64,000 nt of DNA, taken from assembly GCF_000719515.1 (NCBI RefSeq), contig NZ_JOGR01000013.1, forward strand, positions 1 through 64,000. The letters run 5' to 3'. A model generated the notes under the pieces. The model was not told the DNA's origin. It did not search any database and worked only from the letters and a program-made list of their open reading frames with translations. This document shows, piece by piece, positions 34,383 to 42,729 of this stretch (position 1 is its first letter; every line of letters starts with the position of its first letter). The stretch comes from Glycomyces sp. NRRL B-16210 (lineage in GTDB: Bacteria; Actinomycetota; Actinomycetes; Mycobacteriales; Micromonosporaceae). Made by a program: the position numbers and the translations under genes.

Positions 34383-35762
34383 GTGAAGAGCACTGTCGAG
34401 ACCCTGAGCCCGACCAGGGTGCGGCTGTCGGTCGAGGTGCCGTTCGAGGAGTTGGCGCCGTTCATCAACGAGGCGTACCAGTCCGTCGGGCAGCAGATCC
34501 GCGTCCCCGGGTTCCGTCCCGGCAAGGCCCCCCGCCAGGTCATCGACCAGCGCGTGGGCCGTGAATCGGTCTTCGCCCAGGCGATGGACCCGGCCGTGCA
34601 GGCGAACCTGAACAAGGCCGTCACCGAGAACGACGTGAACGCGCTGGGCCGCCCGGAGCTGACCGAGGTCAAGCCGATCGAGGAGGGCAAGCCCTTCGAG
34701 TTCACCGTCGAGACCGACGTGACCCCCGGCTTCGAGCTCCCCGACTTCGCCTCGCTGAAGGTGACCGTCGAGACCAGCGACGTGACCGAAGAGGACGTGG
34801 ACGAGGACCTCGAGTCCCAGCGGATGCGCTTCTCCTCGCTCAAGACCGTCGAGCGGGCCGCCGACAACGGCGACTTCGTCGTGATCGACCTCGTCGCCCG
34901 CCAGAACGGCGAAGTGGTCGAGGGCGGTTCGGTGACCGGCATGAGCCACGAGGTCGGCTCCGGCACCCTGCTCGACAACCTCGACGACGCGCTCGTCGGC
35001 ATGTCCGCCGGCGACGAGAAGACCATCGAGTCGACCCTCGCCGGCGAGCAGGAGGGCCAGGACGCCGAGGTCGAGGTCAAGGTCACCCAGGTCAAGGAGC
35101 GCGAGCTCCCCGACCTCGACGACGACTTCGCCGAGATGGCCAGCCAGTTCGACACCCTCGAGGAGCTGCGGGACGCGACCCGCGAGCGCCTCCAGACCGC
35201 GAGCCAGAGCGGCCGGGCCAACGACGCCCGCACCAAGACCCTCGAAGCGCTCATCGAGGCGGTCGGCCTGCCGCTGCCCGAGAAGACCGTCAACGACGAG
35301 ATCGAGCACACCCGCGGCCACCTCCAGGAGCAGGTCGTGCAGATCGCCGGCAGCTTCGAGGACTACCTCACCGCGGTCGGCAAGACCGAAGAGGAGTTCG
35401 ACGCCGAGCTGCGCTCGGACGTCGAGTCGAACCTGAGCCAGTCGATCATCCTCGGCCGCATCGCCCGCGACCGCGAGCTCGAGGTCTCCGGCGAGCTCAT
35501 GACCGCCGAGGTCGTGCGCCAGGCCCAGCAGCGCGGCGTCCCGCAGGACCAGTTCCAGAAGTTCGTCGACGAGCTGCGCGGCAACGGCGGCCTCCAGCAG
35601 ATCGCCGCCTCGCTGCGCCAGCAGCTCGCCCTCGAAGAGGTCGTCAAGGAGGCCACGATCGTGGACGCGAGCGGCAAGGAGCTGACCGAGGAGGACCTCT
35701 TCCCCGGCCGCAAGGCCGCCGCCGACGAGGCCGCGGCCGAAGCCGAGGACACCGAGGAGTAG
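34383..35762 (+). CDS. tig: Trigger factor
   Basis: A 459-aa ribosome-bound chaperone that shields nascent chains at the exit tunnel. The N-terminal ribosome-binding domain carries VPGFRPGKAPRQVIDQRVG (residues 40-58), including the G-F-R-x-G-K-x-P signature. A PPIase (FKBP-like) domain follows (about 155-240: NGDFVVIDLVARQNGEVVEGGSV), then the helical C-terminal chaperone arms, ending in an acidic tail. GTG 34383 has GAGGAG 7 nt upstream. It heads the conserved tig-clpP1-clpP2-clpX neighbourhood, linking folding to proteolysis. Confidence 0.97.
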   Translation: MKSTVETLSPTRVRLSVEVPFEELAPFINEAYQSVGQQIRVPGFRPGKAPRQVIDQRVGRESVFAQAMDPAVQANLNKAVTENDVNALGRPELTEVKPIEEGKPFEFTVETDVTPGFELPDFASLKVTVETSDVTEEDVDEDLESQRMRFSSLKTVERAADNGDFVVIDLVARQNGEVVEGGSVTGMSHEVGSGTLLDNLDDALVGMSAGDEKTIESTLAGEQEGQDAEVEVKVTQVKERELPDLDDDFAEMASQFDTLEELRDATRERLQTASQSGRANDARTKTLEALIEAVGLPLPEKTVNDEIEHTRGHLQEQVVQIAGSFEDYLTAVGKTEEEFDAELRSDVESNLSQSIILGRIARDRELEVSGELMTAEVVRQAQQRGVPQDQFQKFVDELRGNGGLQQIAASLRQQLALEEVVKEATIVDASGKELTEEDLFPGRKAAADEAAAEAEDTEE

Positions 35763-35784
35763 ACCCTCTCCATACCGCTTTCCC

Positions 35785-35816
35785 CAGGGGCCCATCGCGA
35801 CCGCGACGGGCCCCTG
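35785..35816 (+). terminator. Terminator after tig
   Basis: Fifteen-nt arms (35785-35799 and 35802-35816) pair at 14 positions around CAGGGGCCC/GGGCCCCTG, followed by a short T run. It separates tig from the clpP operon. Confidence 0.8.
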
Positions 35817-35943
35817 GCCCTTTCCCCCAGCCGGACGTTTTCCCCGAGCCCCGCCCGGCAACCCCCGAATCCCGATCCGACGGACCCGTTGTGCGAGCCC
35901 CACCGGCACCGCGCGCCCCACGATGGGCGGGGGTCCGGCCGTC

Positions 35944-35961
35944 GCTCCGCTCGCAGCGAAC
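35944..35961. promoter_or_regulatory. Candidate ClgR-type site upstream of clpP1
   Basis: CGCT, three bases, AGCG followed by AAC (35948-35961) matches the CGCYNANRGCG core of the actinobacterial ClgR activator except for a central G instead of A. ClgR is known to activate clpP1P2. It lies about 105 bp upstream of the clpP1 start. Confidence 0.45.
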
Positions 35962-36064
35962 ACGGAGCCCAGGCGCGTCCGATCGTCGCCCCGACGGGCT
36001 AAGGTCTGGATTGGTAACCGCAAAGCTGAGTGCATATCGCCGAGACAGAATGAAGGTGCAAGTC

Positions 36065-36718
36065 ATGGATCGTTCGATTCCATTCTCCTCGCGGCTGGAG
36101 AAGGACGTCGTCGACGCGGTCGCCCGTCGCGGCGCCGGCGGCTCCTCCTCGTCCGACCTGGACGGCATGGTCTTCGACCGCCTCCTCAAGGAGCACATCC
36201 TCTTCCTGGGCTCGGACGTCAACTCCGAGATCGCCAACCGCCTGTGCGCCCAGCTGCTCCTCCTCGAAGCCGAGGACGATCAGCGCGACATCAAGCTCTA
36301 CATCAACTCGCCGGGCGGCTCGGTCTACGACGGCATGGCCATCTACGACACGATGCAGTTCATCAAGAACGACGTCCAGACCGTCGGCATGGGCATGGCC
36401 GCCTCCATGGGCCAGCTGCTCCTGTGCGCCGGCACCGCGGGCAAGCGCTACGCGCTCCCGCACGCGCGCATCATGATGCACCAGCCCTCCGGCGGCATCG
36501 GCGGCACCGCCTCCGACGTCGCGATCCTCGCCGAGCAGATGCTCTACACCAAGCAGATGTTCCAGGAGCGCGTCGCCGAGCACACCGGCCGCACGGTCGA
36601 GGAGATCGAGCGCGACTCCGACCGCGACCGCTGGTTCACCGCCTCCGAGGCGAAGGACTACGGGTTCATCGACCACGTCGTCAAGCGGGTGGCCGACGTC
36701 CCCGCCGAGGCCAACTAG
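36065..36718 (+). CDS. clpP1: ATP-dependent Clp protease proteolytic subunit 1
   Basis: A 217-aa serine peptidase subunit forming the tetradecameric chamber with ClpP2. The catalytic set is Ser115 (GMAASMGQ), His139 (IMMHQPSGG) and the Asp of IERDSDRD (181-188). The ATG at 36065 (MDRSIPFSS) is preferred because GAAGGTG lies 6 nt upstream; an in-frame ATG at 36050 would add five residues. A Ser-rich insert (RRGAGGSSSSDLDG) follows the first helix. The gene is 21 bp upstream of clpP2 and in one operon with it. Confidence 0.96.
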   Translation: MDRSIPFSSRLEKDVVDAVARRGAGGSSSSDLDGMVFDRLLKEHILFLGSDVNSEIANRLCAQLLLLEAEDDQRDIKLYINSPGGSVYDGMAIYDTMQFIKNDVQTVGMGMAASMGQLLLCAGTAGKRYALPHARIMMHQPSGGIGGTASDVAILAEQMLYTKQMFQERVAEHTGRTVEEIERDSDRDRWFTASEAKDYGFIDHVVKRVADVPAEAN

Positions 36719-36739
36719 AAGGAGCAGGGGGAAACACTG

Positions 36740-37399
36740 ATGGACATCCACGCCCAAGCCGGCGGCTTCGACCCGCGAGCCCGCTACATCGTCCCGTCGT
36801 TCACCGAGAAGACCTCGTACGGGGTCAAGGAGATGAACCCGTACAACAAGATGTTCGAGGACCGGATCATCTTCCTCGGGTCCCCGGTCGACGACACCTC
36901 GGCGAACGACATCATGAGCCAGTTGATCGTCCTGGAGGGCAACGACCCCGACCGCGACATCATCATGTACATCAACTCGCCCGGCGGCTCGCTGACGGCC
37001 CTGATGGCCATCTACGACACGATGCAGTACGTGCGCCCGGACATCCAGACCGTGTGCATGGGCCAGGCCGCCTCGGCCGCCGCCGTGCTGCTCGCGGCCG
37101 GGACCCCCGGCAAGCGCACCGCGCTGCCGAACTCGCGCGTGATCATCCACCAGCCCGCCACCGAGGGCACCTTCGGCCAGGCCTCCGACATGGAGATCCA
37201 GGCCCGCGAGATCATGCGCATGAGGGACCAGCTCGAGAAGATCCTCGCCCGCCACACCGGCCAGCCGGTCGACCAGGTGCGCCGCGACATCGAGCGCGAC
37301 AAGATCTTCACCGCCGACCAGGCCGTCGAGTACGGCATCGTCGACAACGTGCTGACCTACCGCAAGAAGAACGCCCTGCCCGCCGAGGCCGCGGCCTGA
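36740..37399 (+). CDS. clpP2: ATP-dependent Clp protease proteolytic subunit 2
   Basis: A 219-aa partner of ClpP1. The catalytic set is Ser112 (GQAASAAAV), His137 (VIIHQPATEG) and the Asp of RRDIERDKIF. It carries the longer N-terminal stretch (MDIHAQAGGFDPRARYIVPSFTEKTSYG) typical of actinobacterial ClpP2, which docks the AAA partner. The ATG at 36740 has AGAAGGAG further upstream. In mycobacteria both subunits are needed for activity, and the same is expected here. Confidence 0.96.
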   Translation: MDIHAQAGGFDPRARYIVPSFTEKTSYGVKEMNPYNKMFEDRIIFLGSPVDDTSANDIMSQLIVLEGNDPDRDIIMYINSPGGSLTALMAIYDTMQYVRPDIQTVCMGQAASAAAVLLAAGTPGKRTALPNSRVIIHQPATEGTFGQASDMEIQAREIMRMRDQLEKILARHTGQPVDQVRRDIERDKIFTADQAVEYGIVDNVLTYRKKNALPAEAAA

Positions 37400-37410
37400 G
37401 ACGCGTCGGA

Positions 37411-37435
37411 CGCGGCGGGCCCCGGGCCCGCCGCG
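37411..37435. terminator. Loopless stem after clpP2
   Basis: Perfect inverted arms CGCGGCGGGCCC and GGGCCCGCCGCG around a single C, 11 bp after the clpP2 stop. It may end or attenuate the clpP message before clpX. Confidence 0.6.
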
Positions 37436-37719
37436 CCCCGGCCCGTCTCCGCTCGATCGCCCCCGCGGGTTGCCGCGCCGCGATACCGTGGCGCTGGCGC
37501 CGGATCGGACACCCGGTCCCGAAGCGCACTGCCGGCTCGTCCACGGCGGTCCGCGACGAGGGTGGCGTCCTGGCCGCAAATGCGAAATACTGAATCGAGA
37601 CACCGGTTCGTCCAGAATCTACGGAGCAAGCGCACACGACGACACAGTCATGGCCCGCAATCCGGCCGAGCCGGGGGAGACCCGGTCCGCGAGCCACGTC
37701 GAGAGAGGGAGTTACCGCG
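37436..37719. other. clpP2-clpX intergenic region
   Basis: About 280 bp with no supported gene. The clpX promoter should be here, since a stem follows clpP2. No further motif stands out; the open frames run in shadow codon use. Confidence 0.5.
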
Positions 37720-39024
37720 ATGGCACCACGCCTGGGTGACAGCGAGATCTTGAAGTGCTCGTTCTGCTCGAAGTCGCAGCGTCAGGTGCGCAAGCTCATC
37801 GCCGGTCCTGCCAACGTCTACATCTGCGACGAGTGCATCGACCTGTGCAACGAGATCATCGAGGAGGAGTTCGCCGAGGAGGCCGAGGTCGCCTGGGAGG
37901 ACCTTCCCAAGCCCAAGGAGGTCGTGGAGTTCCTCGACCAGTGGGTCATCGGCCAGGACCACGCGAAGCGCTCCCTCGCCGTGGCGGTGTACAACCACTA
38001 CAAACGCGTGCAGCTCGAAGAGCTCGGATCCAACCGCAACGCCCCCGACCACGTCGAGCTCCAGAAGTCCAACATCCTCATGGTCGGCCCCACCGGCTCG
38101 GGCAAGACCCACCTGGCCCAGACCCTCGCGCGGATGCTCGACGTGCCCTTCGCGATAGCGGACGCGACGGCCCTGACCGAGGCCGGCTACGTCGGCGACG
38201 ACGTCGAGAACATCCTCCTCAAGCTCATCCAGGCCGCCGACTTCGACGTCAAGCGCGCCGAGACCGGCATCATCTACATCGACGAGATCGACAAGGCCGG
38301 ACGCAAGGCCGACAACCCCTCGATCACCCGCGACGTCTCCGGCGAAGGCGTGCAGCAGGCGCTCCTGAAGATCCTCGAAGGCACCCTCGCCTCGGTGCCG
38401 CCGCAGGGCGGGCGCAAGCACCCGCACCAGGAGCACATCCAGATCGACACCACGAACATCCTCTTCATCTGCGGCGGGGCCTTCGCCGGGATCGAAGAGA
38501 TCATCAAGAGCCGCATCGGCAAGCGCACCGTCGGTTTCACCGCGCCGCTGCACTCGCCCGAGGAGTCGGCCGACGACGCCATAGTCTCCCAGGTCATGCC
38601 CGACGACCTCTTGAAGTACGGGCTCATCCCCGAGATGGTCGGGCGCCTGCCGATCCTCACCACCGTCGACCACCTCGACAAGCCCACGCTGCTGCGCATC
38701 CTCACCGAACCGAAGAACGCCCTGGTGAAGCAGTATCAGCGCCTGCTCGAACTCGACGGCGTCGAGCTCGTGTTCGCCGAGGACGCGCTGGAGCCGATCG
38801 TGGAGTCCGCGCTGCTGCGCGGCACCGGCGCGCGCGGCCTGCGCGCGATCATGGAGGAGGTCCTCCAACCGGTGATGTTCGAGATCCCCTCGCGGGCCGA
38901 CGAGGTCGCCAAGGTGGAGATCACCGCTGACGTGGTGCGCCGGAACGTGAACCCGACCCTCGTGCCCCGGACCAAGTCCAGCCCGCGCCGGGCCATCCGC
39001 CCCAGGCGCGAGAAGTCCGCCTGA
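37720..39024 (+). CDS. clpX: ATP-dependent unfoldase ClpX
   Basis: A 434-aa AAA+ unfoldase that feeds substrates to ClpP1P2. The zinc domain has Cys13, Cys16, Cys36 and Cys39. Walker A is GPTGSGKT (123-130), Walker B IIYIDEID (184-191), and the sensor and arginine finger regions follow (GLIPEMVGRLP). The ClpP-docking IGF-type loop appears as SRIGKRTVGF. GGGAG precedes ATG 37720 by 8 nt. The C-terminus ends in a basic tail (SSPRRAIRPRREKSA). Confidence 0.97.
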   Translation: MAPRLGDSEILKCSFCSKSQRQVRKLIAGPANVYICDECIDLCNEIIEEEFAEEAEVAWEDLPKPKEVVEFLDQWVIGQDHAKRSLAVAVYNHYKRVQLEELGSNRNAPDHVELQKSNILMVGPTGSGKTHLAQTLARMLDVPFAIADATALTEAGYVGDDVENILLKLIQAADFDVKRAETGIIYIDEIDKAGRKADNPSITRDVSGEGVQQALLKILEGTLASVPPQGGRKHPHQEHIQIDTTNILFICGGAFAGIEEIIKSRIGKRTVGFTAPLHSPEESADDAIVSQVMPDDLLKYGLIPEMVGRLPILTTVDHLDKPTLLRILTEPKNALVKQYQRLLELDGVELVFAEDALEPIVESALLRGTGARGLRAIMEEVLQPVMFEIPSRADEVAKVEITADVVRRNVNPTLVPRTKSSPRRAIRPRREKSA

Positions 39025-39034
39025 GCCCTCTCCC

Positions 39035-39355
39035 TCAGTCCTCTTTGTTCTCGTCCCGCAGCCGGCGATCGATGTCGCGCAGGAAGTCCGGGTTGTCGTC
39101 GGGCGCGATCGGGCCCCGCGGGGTCCTCGGACCGAAAGAGCTGCCGGGCCTTCCCGGGCCGGTCTGCGGGCGCGGACGCGCCCTGCCGACGGCGAACCAG
39201 AGGATGCCGCCGGCGACGGGTACCAGGAGGATGATCGGCACCCACCAGCCGCGGGTGAGCTTCCTGGGGGCCTGTTCACCACCGAGGCAGTCCGCGATGG
39301 CGGCGATCACCAGCGCCAGATGGGCGAGGAACAGAAACAGGAACGCGCGGACCAT
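39035..39355 (-). CDS. PLD-nuclease N-terminal type membrane protein
   Basis: A 106-aa protein with two membrane helices (FLFLFLAHLALVIAAIADCL and GWWVPIILLVPVAGGILWFAVGR). The pattern of helix, short loop with K-L-T-R-G-W-W, helix, then G-R matches the PLDc_N family of cardiolipin-synthase-like leaders that occur alone in actinobacteria. A polar tail of about 40 residues follows. It converges with clpX (10 bp between stops). The role is unknown. Confidence 0.85.
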   Translation of the reverse strand: MVRAFLFLFLAHLALVIAAIADCLGGEQAPRKLTRGWWVPIILLVPVAGGILWFAVGRARPRPQTGPGRPGSSFGPRTPRGPIAPDDNPDFLRDIDRRLRDENKED

Positions 39356-39404
39356 GGTCCAATCATGCCTGTCCCGGGCGCGAGGTACAACAACGCCTCG
39401 GGGT

Positions 39405-39420
39405 GTTACTCGTAAGTAAC
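39405..39420. promoter_or_regulatory. Inverted repeat GTTACT-CGTA-AGTAAC upstream of etfB
   Basis: A perfect 6-bp inverted repeat with a 4-bp centre, about 115 bp upstream of the etfB start. The size and pattern fit a TetR-family dimer site; TetR regulators of fatty-acid breakdown often control etf genes in actinobacteria. Confidence 0.55.
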
Positions 39421-39536
39421 TTCATAAGATATAGTTCAGCCCAAGACGCCCGCAGTGATTCGCGGCCCGCAAGCGGCCCCGTCGACCCTTGCGAGCCATG
39501 AACGGGCATCGCCGAAAACGACCTCGGAGGTTGTCG

Positions 39537-40307
39537 ATGAACATCGTGGTTCTGGTCAAGCAGGTCCCCGACTCGGGGCTCGCGAGACAGCTCGACGCCC
39601 AATTGCGGGTCGACCGCAACGGCGCCAACAACGTCATGGGCGAACTCGACGAATACGCCGTCGAAGCCGCCCTCCAGCTCAAAGAGGCCCACGGCGGCGA
39701 GGTCACCGTCCTCACGCTCGGACCCGGCCAGGCCACCGAGACCGTGCGCAAGACCCTCGCCATGGGCGCCGACAAGGCCCTGCACATCGAAGACGACGCC
39801 GTCGGCGGCTCCGACGCGCTCACCACCTCGACGATCCTCGCCGCCGCGCTCGGCCGCCTCGAATGGGACCTCGTCATCGCCGGCGCCGAGTCCACCGACT
39901 CTGGCATGGGCGTCATGCCCCACCTGCTCGCCGCCCGCACCGGCGCCCCCGCGCTCACCGGCGCCCGCAAGATCGACACCGACGGCGCTTCCGTCACCGT
40001 CGAGCACCAGAGGGCCAACGGCTACGACGTGCTCACCGCGAACCTGCCGGCCATCGTCTCGGTCTGGGACACCATCAACACCCCGCGCTATCCCTCGCTC
40101 AAGGGCATCATGGCCGCCAAGCGCAAGCCCGTCGAGACCCTGACCCTCGCCGACCTCGGCGTCGAGCAGGCCGGGCCGGCCGCCGCGGGCAACGAGGTCG
40201 TCGACGCCGCCGAGCGCCCCGAGCGCACCGCCGGCGAGATCGTCACCGACGACGGCCAGGGCGGGGTCGCGCTCGCCGGGTTCCTCGCCGCCGAGAAGTT
40301 CATCTGA
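39537..40307 (+). CDS. etfB: Electron transfer flavoprotein beta subunit
   Basis: A 256-aa subunit of the ETF heterodimer, which carries electrons from acyl-CoA dehydrogenases to the respiratory chain. Marks: MNIVVLVKQVPDSG, NEYD-type loop (GELDEYAVEAALQL), AMGADKALHI, LVIAGAESTDSGMGVMPHLLAARTG and the family tail region INTPRYPSLKGIMAAKRKP. GGAGG lies 6 nt before ATG 39537. The alpha subunit follows after 26 bp. Confidence 0.95.
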   Translation: MNIVVLVKQVPDSGLARQLDAQLRVDRNGANNVMGELDEYAVEAALQLKEAHGGEVTVLTLGPGQATETVRKTLAMGADKALHIEDDAVGGSDALTTSTILAAALGRLEWDLVIAGAESTDSGMGVMPHLLAARTGAPALTGARKIDTDGASVTVEHQRANGYDVLTANLPAIVSVWDTINTPRYPSLKGIMAAKRKPVETLTLADLGVEQAGPAAAGNEVVDAAERPERTAGEIVTDDGQGGVALAGFLAAEKFI

Positions 40308-40333
40308 GCCGGATCACAGACCAGGAGACCGCA

Positions 40334-41263
40334 ATGACCGACATCCTCGTGTACGTACCCGACTCCGGCAAGCACTCGGCCGAGGTGCTCACCCTCGCCC
40401 GCTCGCTCGGCGACGTCGCGGCCGTCGCCTTCGACGACGCCGCGGCCGCGATCGCCGGCGAATACGGCGCCGCCAAGGTGCTCCGCGTGGACGCCGCGGG
40501 GATCGACGACTACTACGTCGATCCGAAGGCGACCGTCCTCACCGACCTCGCGCGCGAGCGCACGCCGGACTTCTTCCTGCTGCCGAGCACCGACGAAGGC
40601 AAGGCGCTGGCCGCCCGGGTGGCGGTGGCGCTCGACAACGGACTGCTCACCGACGTGTCCGGACTGGAGGCCGACGGGACCGCGACGCAGGACGCGTTCG
40701 CGGGCGCGACGGTCGTGAAGTCCAAGGCCACCAAGGGCTTCACGCTCGCGACGGTGAAGATCGGCGCGACCGAGCCGGCTCCGGCCCCGGGTTCGCCCGA
40801 GACCGAGACCGTGGCCGCTTCGGTGGCCGAGGCCGATCAGCGCGTGAAGATCGCCGAGCGGGTGGACGAACCGGCGGGGGACCGGCCGGGCCTGGCCGAG
40901 GCGCGGGTGGTCGTCTCCGGCGGGCGCGGCGTGGGCTCGGCTGAGGACTTCGCGCTCATCGAGCGGGTGGCGGACGCGCTGGGCGGCGCGGTGGGCGCTT
41001 CGCGCGCGGCGACCGACTCGGGGTATTACCCGCACAAGTTCCAGGTGGGCCAGACCGGTACGACGGTGAGTCCGCAGCTGTATCTGGCGGCGGGCATTTC
41101 GGGCGCGATCCAGCACCGCGCGGGGATGCAGACCTCGCGGGTGATCGTGGCGGTGAACAAGGACGCGGACGCGCCGATCTTCGGCATGGCCGATTTCGGC
41201 GTGGTCGGCAACCTGTTCGAGGTCCTGCCGCAGGCGCTCGAAGAGATCGACAAGCGCAAGTAG
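40334..41263 (+). CDS. etfA: Electron transfer flavoprotein alpha subunit
   Basis: A 309-aa partner carrying FAD. The C-terminal FAD domain has VVVSGGRGVGSAEDFALIERVADALGGAVGASRAATDSGYYPHKFQVGQTG, LYLAAGISGAIQHRAGM and VIVAVNKDADAPIFGMADFGVVGNLFEVLP, the classic ETF-alpha signature. AGGAG precedes ATG 40334. It is the last gene of the etf operon, followed by a very strong stem-loop. Confidence 0.96.
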   Translation: MTDILVYVPDSGKHSAEVLTLARSLGDVAAVAFDDAAAAIAGEYGAAKVLRVDAAGIDDYYVDPKATVLTDLARERTPDFFLLPSTDEGKALAARVAVALDNGLLTDVSGLEADGTATQDAFAGATVVKSKATKGFTLATVKIGATEPAPAPGSPETETVAASVAEADQRVKIAERVDEPAGDRPGLAEARVVVSGGRGVGSAEDFALIERVADALGGAVGASRAATDSGYYPHKFQVGQTGTTVSPQLYLAAGISGAIQHRAGMQTSRVIVAVNKDADAPIFGMADFGVVGNLFEVLPQALEEIDKRK

Positions 41264-41272
41264 GGAAGTCGC

Positions 41273-41307
41273 GTGGCCCGGCGCGCCCGAAGGGCGCGCC
41301 GGGCCAC
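41273..41307 (+). terminator. Terminator after etfA
   Basis: A 16-bp perfect stem (41273-41288 with 41292-41307) closed by a GAA loop, 9 nt after the etfA stop. There is no T tract. Confidence 0.8.
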
Positions 41308-41374
41308 GGGTGTGTCGGGTGTCGGGCCACGGGTGTGTCGGGTGGCGGGGCACGGGTGTGTCGGGCGTGGGGGC
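41306..41374 (+). repeat. Three tandem 23-bp units
   Basis: ACGGGTGTGTCGGG begins at 41306, 41329 and 41352, each followed by nine variable G-rich bases. It lies immediately after the etfA terminator in a gene-free stretch. Confidence 0.8.
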
Positions 41375-41491
41375 ACCGGGGGGCGGTCCGATTGCGCGGC
41401 CGCGGTCCGCGGGCTTGGCGGCGGCGGAAGGCGGTCCGGTTGTGGGCAGCCGGGCTCGAGCGCAGGTGAGTGGCGCTCGGGTTTGGCATCG

Positions 41492-41524
41492 CCCCCGATT
41501 CGATGGTTGCTCGGGGGTGTGACA
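41492..41524 (+). repeat. 33-bp stem-loop repeat, copy 2 of 3
   Basis: CCCCCG, a 14-nt loop starting ATTCGATGG, then CGGGGGTGTGACA. It matches copies at 18682 and 41607. Confidence 0.7.
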
Positions 41525-41606
41525 GCGGGCGGCGGGCGGAGTTGCTGTGGGGCTTGCGTTTTCGGCGGTTCTCGGCGAATGCGGATAAATCGGGTGTTCG
41601 CAGGCA

Positions 41607-41639
41607 CCCCCGGTTCGATAGTGACTCGGGGGTACGACA
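41607..41639 (+). repeat. 33-bp stem-loop repeat, copy 3 of 3
   Basis: CCCCCG, a 14-nt loop starting GTTCGATAG, then CGGGGGTACGACA. The tail TACGACA is identical to copy 1. Confidence 0.7.
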
Positions 41640-41702
41640 GTGCCGGGTCGTGAGGTCGCCTCGTGTGCGCGGAGCAGTGACAGTGCGAGTTCGGATTGTG
41701 TT

Positions 41703-41766
41703 GGTGCGGCGGTGCGGCGGTGCGGCGGTGCGGCGGTGCGGCGGTGCGGCGGTGCGGCGGTGCGAG
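41703..41766 (+). repeat. 8-bp tandem repeat GGTGCGGC
   Basis: Seven perfect copies of GGTGCGGC (41703-41758) and a broken eighth. The unit is not a multiple of three, arguing against coding. Confidence 0.92.
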
Positions 41767-42030
41767 TTCGGGTCGCGCCCGCGCGGCGGTGCGAGACTGC
41801 GCCGCGTTTGCTCGGCGGCGCGACCGCGCCGGCTCGCGAGCTCGGGTCGGGTCTGCGCGGAGGAGTGAACTGCTAGTCCGCGCCGCGTTCGCGCGGAGTG
41901 CGACAGCGCCAGGGCGTGAGGTGGCCTCTTGTTCGCGCAGGGGTGTCATTCGTGTGTAACAACGGTGAGTTAGGCTTCGACGCAGCCTCTCGTTATATAG
42001 AACCTACAGATGCTATTGGAGGAATCCGCC

Positions 42031-42666
42031 ATGGCCGCCCCAGCAGCCGCGATCGTCGCTCCCGTGCCCGCCGGCCGGAGGTACGTGCTCGCCGACCTCC
42101 TTCCCGCCTCGACCCGCGCCCGCGCGATCGCCCGCGACGCTGTGCTCGTCCTCGGGGGAGCGGCCGCCATCGGCGCGTCGGCCCAGGTCGCGTTCACCAT
42201 CCCGCAGATCAGCCCGGTCCCGTTCGTGCTCACCACGTTCACCGTGCTCCTCGTCGGCGCCGCCTACGGCCCGCTCCGCGCGGGCCTGACCCTCGCGCTC
42301 TACCTCGCCGCCGGCGCCGCCGGCGTCCCCTGGTTCACCGAGGGCACCTCCGGCTACGCCATGCCCACCTTCGGCTACATCATCGGCTTCCTCGCCGCCG
42401 CAGTCGCCGTCGGCTTCCTCGCCCGGCGCGGCGGCGACCGCACGATCCTCAAGACCGTGGGACTCATGGTCGTCGGCAACGTCCTCATGTACGCCTTCGG
42501 CGTCCCCTACCTCGCCTTCGCCCTCGACATGAGCGCCTCCAGCGCCCTGAGCGCCGGCATGTACCCCTTCCTCGCCGGCGACGCCCTCAAGCTCGTCCTC
42601 GCCGCGCTGCTCCTGCCCGGCACCTGGTGGGCCGTCAACCGCTTCCGCAACGCGGACCAGTCGTAA
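42031..42666 (+). CDS. bioY: Biotin transporter substrate-binding subunit BioY
   Basis: A 211-aa membrane protein, the biotin-specific S component of an ECF-type transporter, with about six helices. Marks: AQVAFTIPQISPVPFVLTTFTVLLVGAAYGPLRAG (near residues 50-84), YLAAGAAGVPWF, GYIIGFLAAA and FLAGDALKLVLAALLLP. The ATG at 42031 has GGAGG at 9 nt; an upstream ATG at 42010 would add seven residues and lies before the ribosome site. No bioMN genes are nearby; solitary BioY proteins are known to work alone or with shared modules. Confidence 0.93.
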   Translation: MAAPAAAIVAPVPAGRRYVLADLLPASTRARAIARDAVLVLGGAAAIGASAQVAFTIPQISPVPFVLTTFTVLLVGAAYGPLRAGLTLALYLAAGAAGVPWFTEGTSGYAMPTFGYIIGFLAAAVAVGFLARRGGDRTILKTVGLMVVGNVLMYAFGVPYLAFALDMSASSALSAGMYPFLAGDALKLVLAALLLPGTWWAVNRFRNADQS

Positions 42667-42690
42667 CGCCGACTAGCCTCGGCAAACGCA

Positions 42691-42720
42691 AGGGCCCCAC
42701 CGGTCTCCCGGTGGGGCCCT
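42691..42720. terminator. Bidirectional terminator between bioY and XRE-type gene
   Basis: A 13-bp perfect stem (AGGGCCCCACCGG / CCGGTGGGGCCCT) with a TCTC loop between convergent genes. Confidence 0.85.
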
Positions 42721-42729
42721 CTCACTCGT

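Larger units (their letters stand above)
41308..42030. other. Gene-free, repeat-rich stretch between etfA and bioY
   Basis: About 720 bp without a credible gene. It contains three 23-bp units, two copies of the 33-bp stem-loop repeat, an 8-bp tandem array and a degenerate pair of roughly 50-bp repeats (41634-41683 and 41900-41950, centred on CGTGAGGT). Base composition shifts to G-rich on the plus strand. Open frames exist in several phases, but the 8-bp array would shift any frame when its copy number changes. Confidence 0.65.

Noticed and set aside
41640..41876. Open frames with repeated AVRRCGG peptides
   Set aside because: They arise from reading through the 8-bp tandem array in several phases; no ribosome site or family.
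41953..42030. Biotin-type operator before bioY
   Set aside because: TTATATAGAAC resembles only part of a BioR site, and no BioQ-type palindrome is present.
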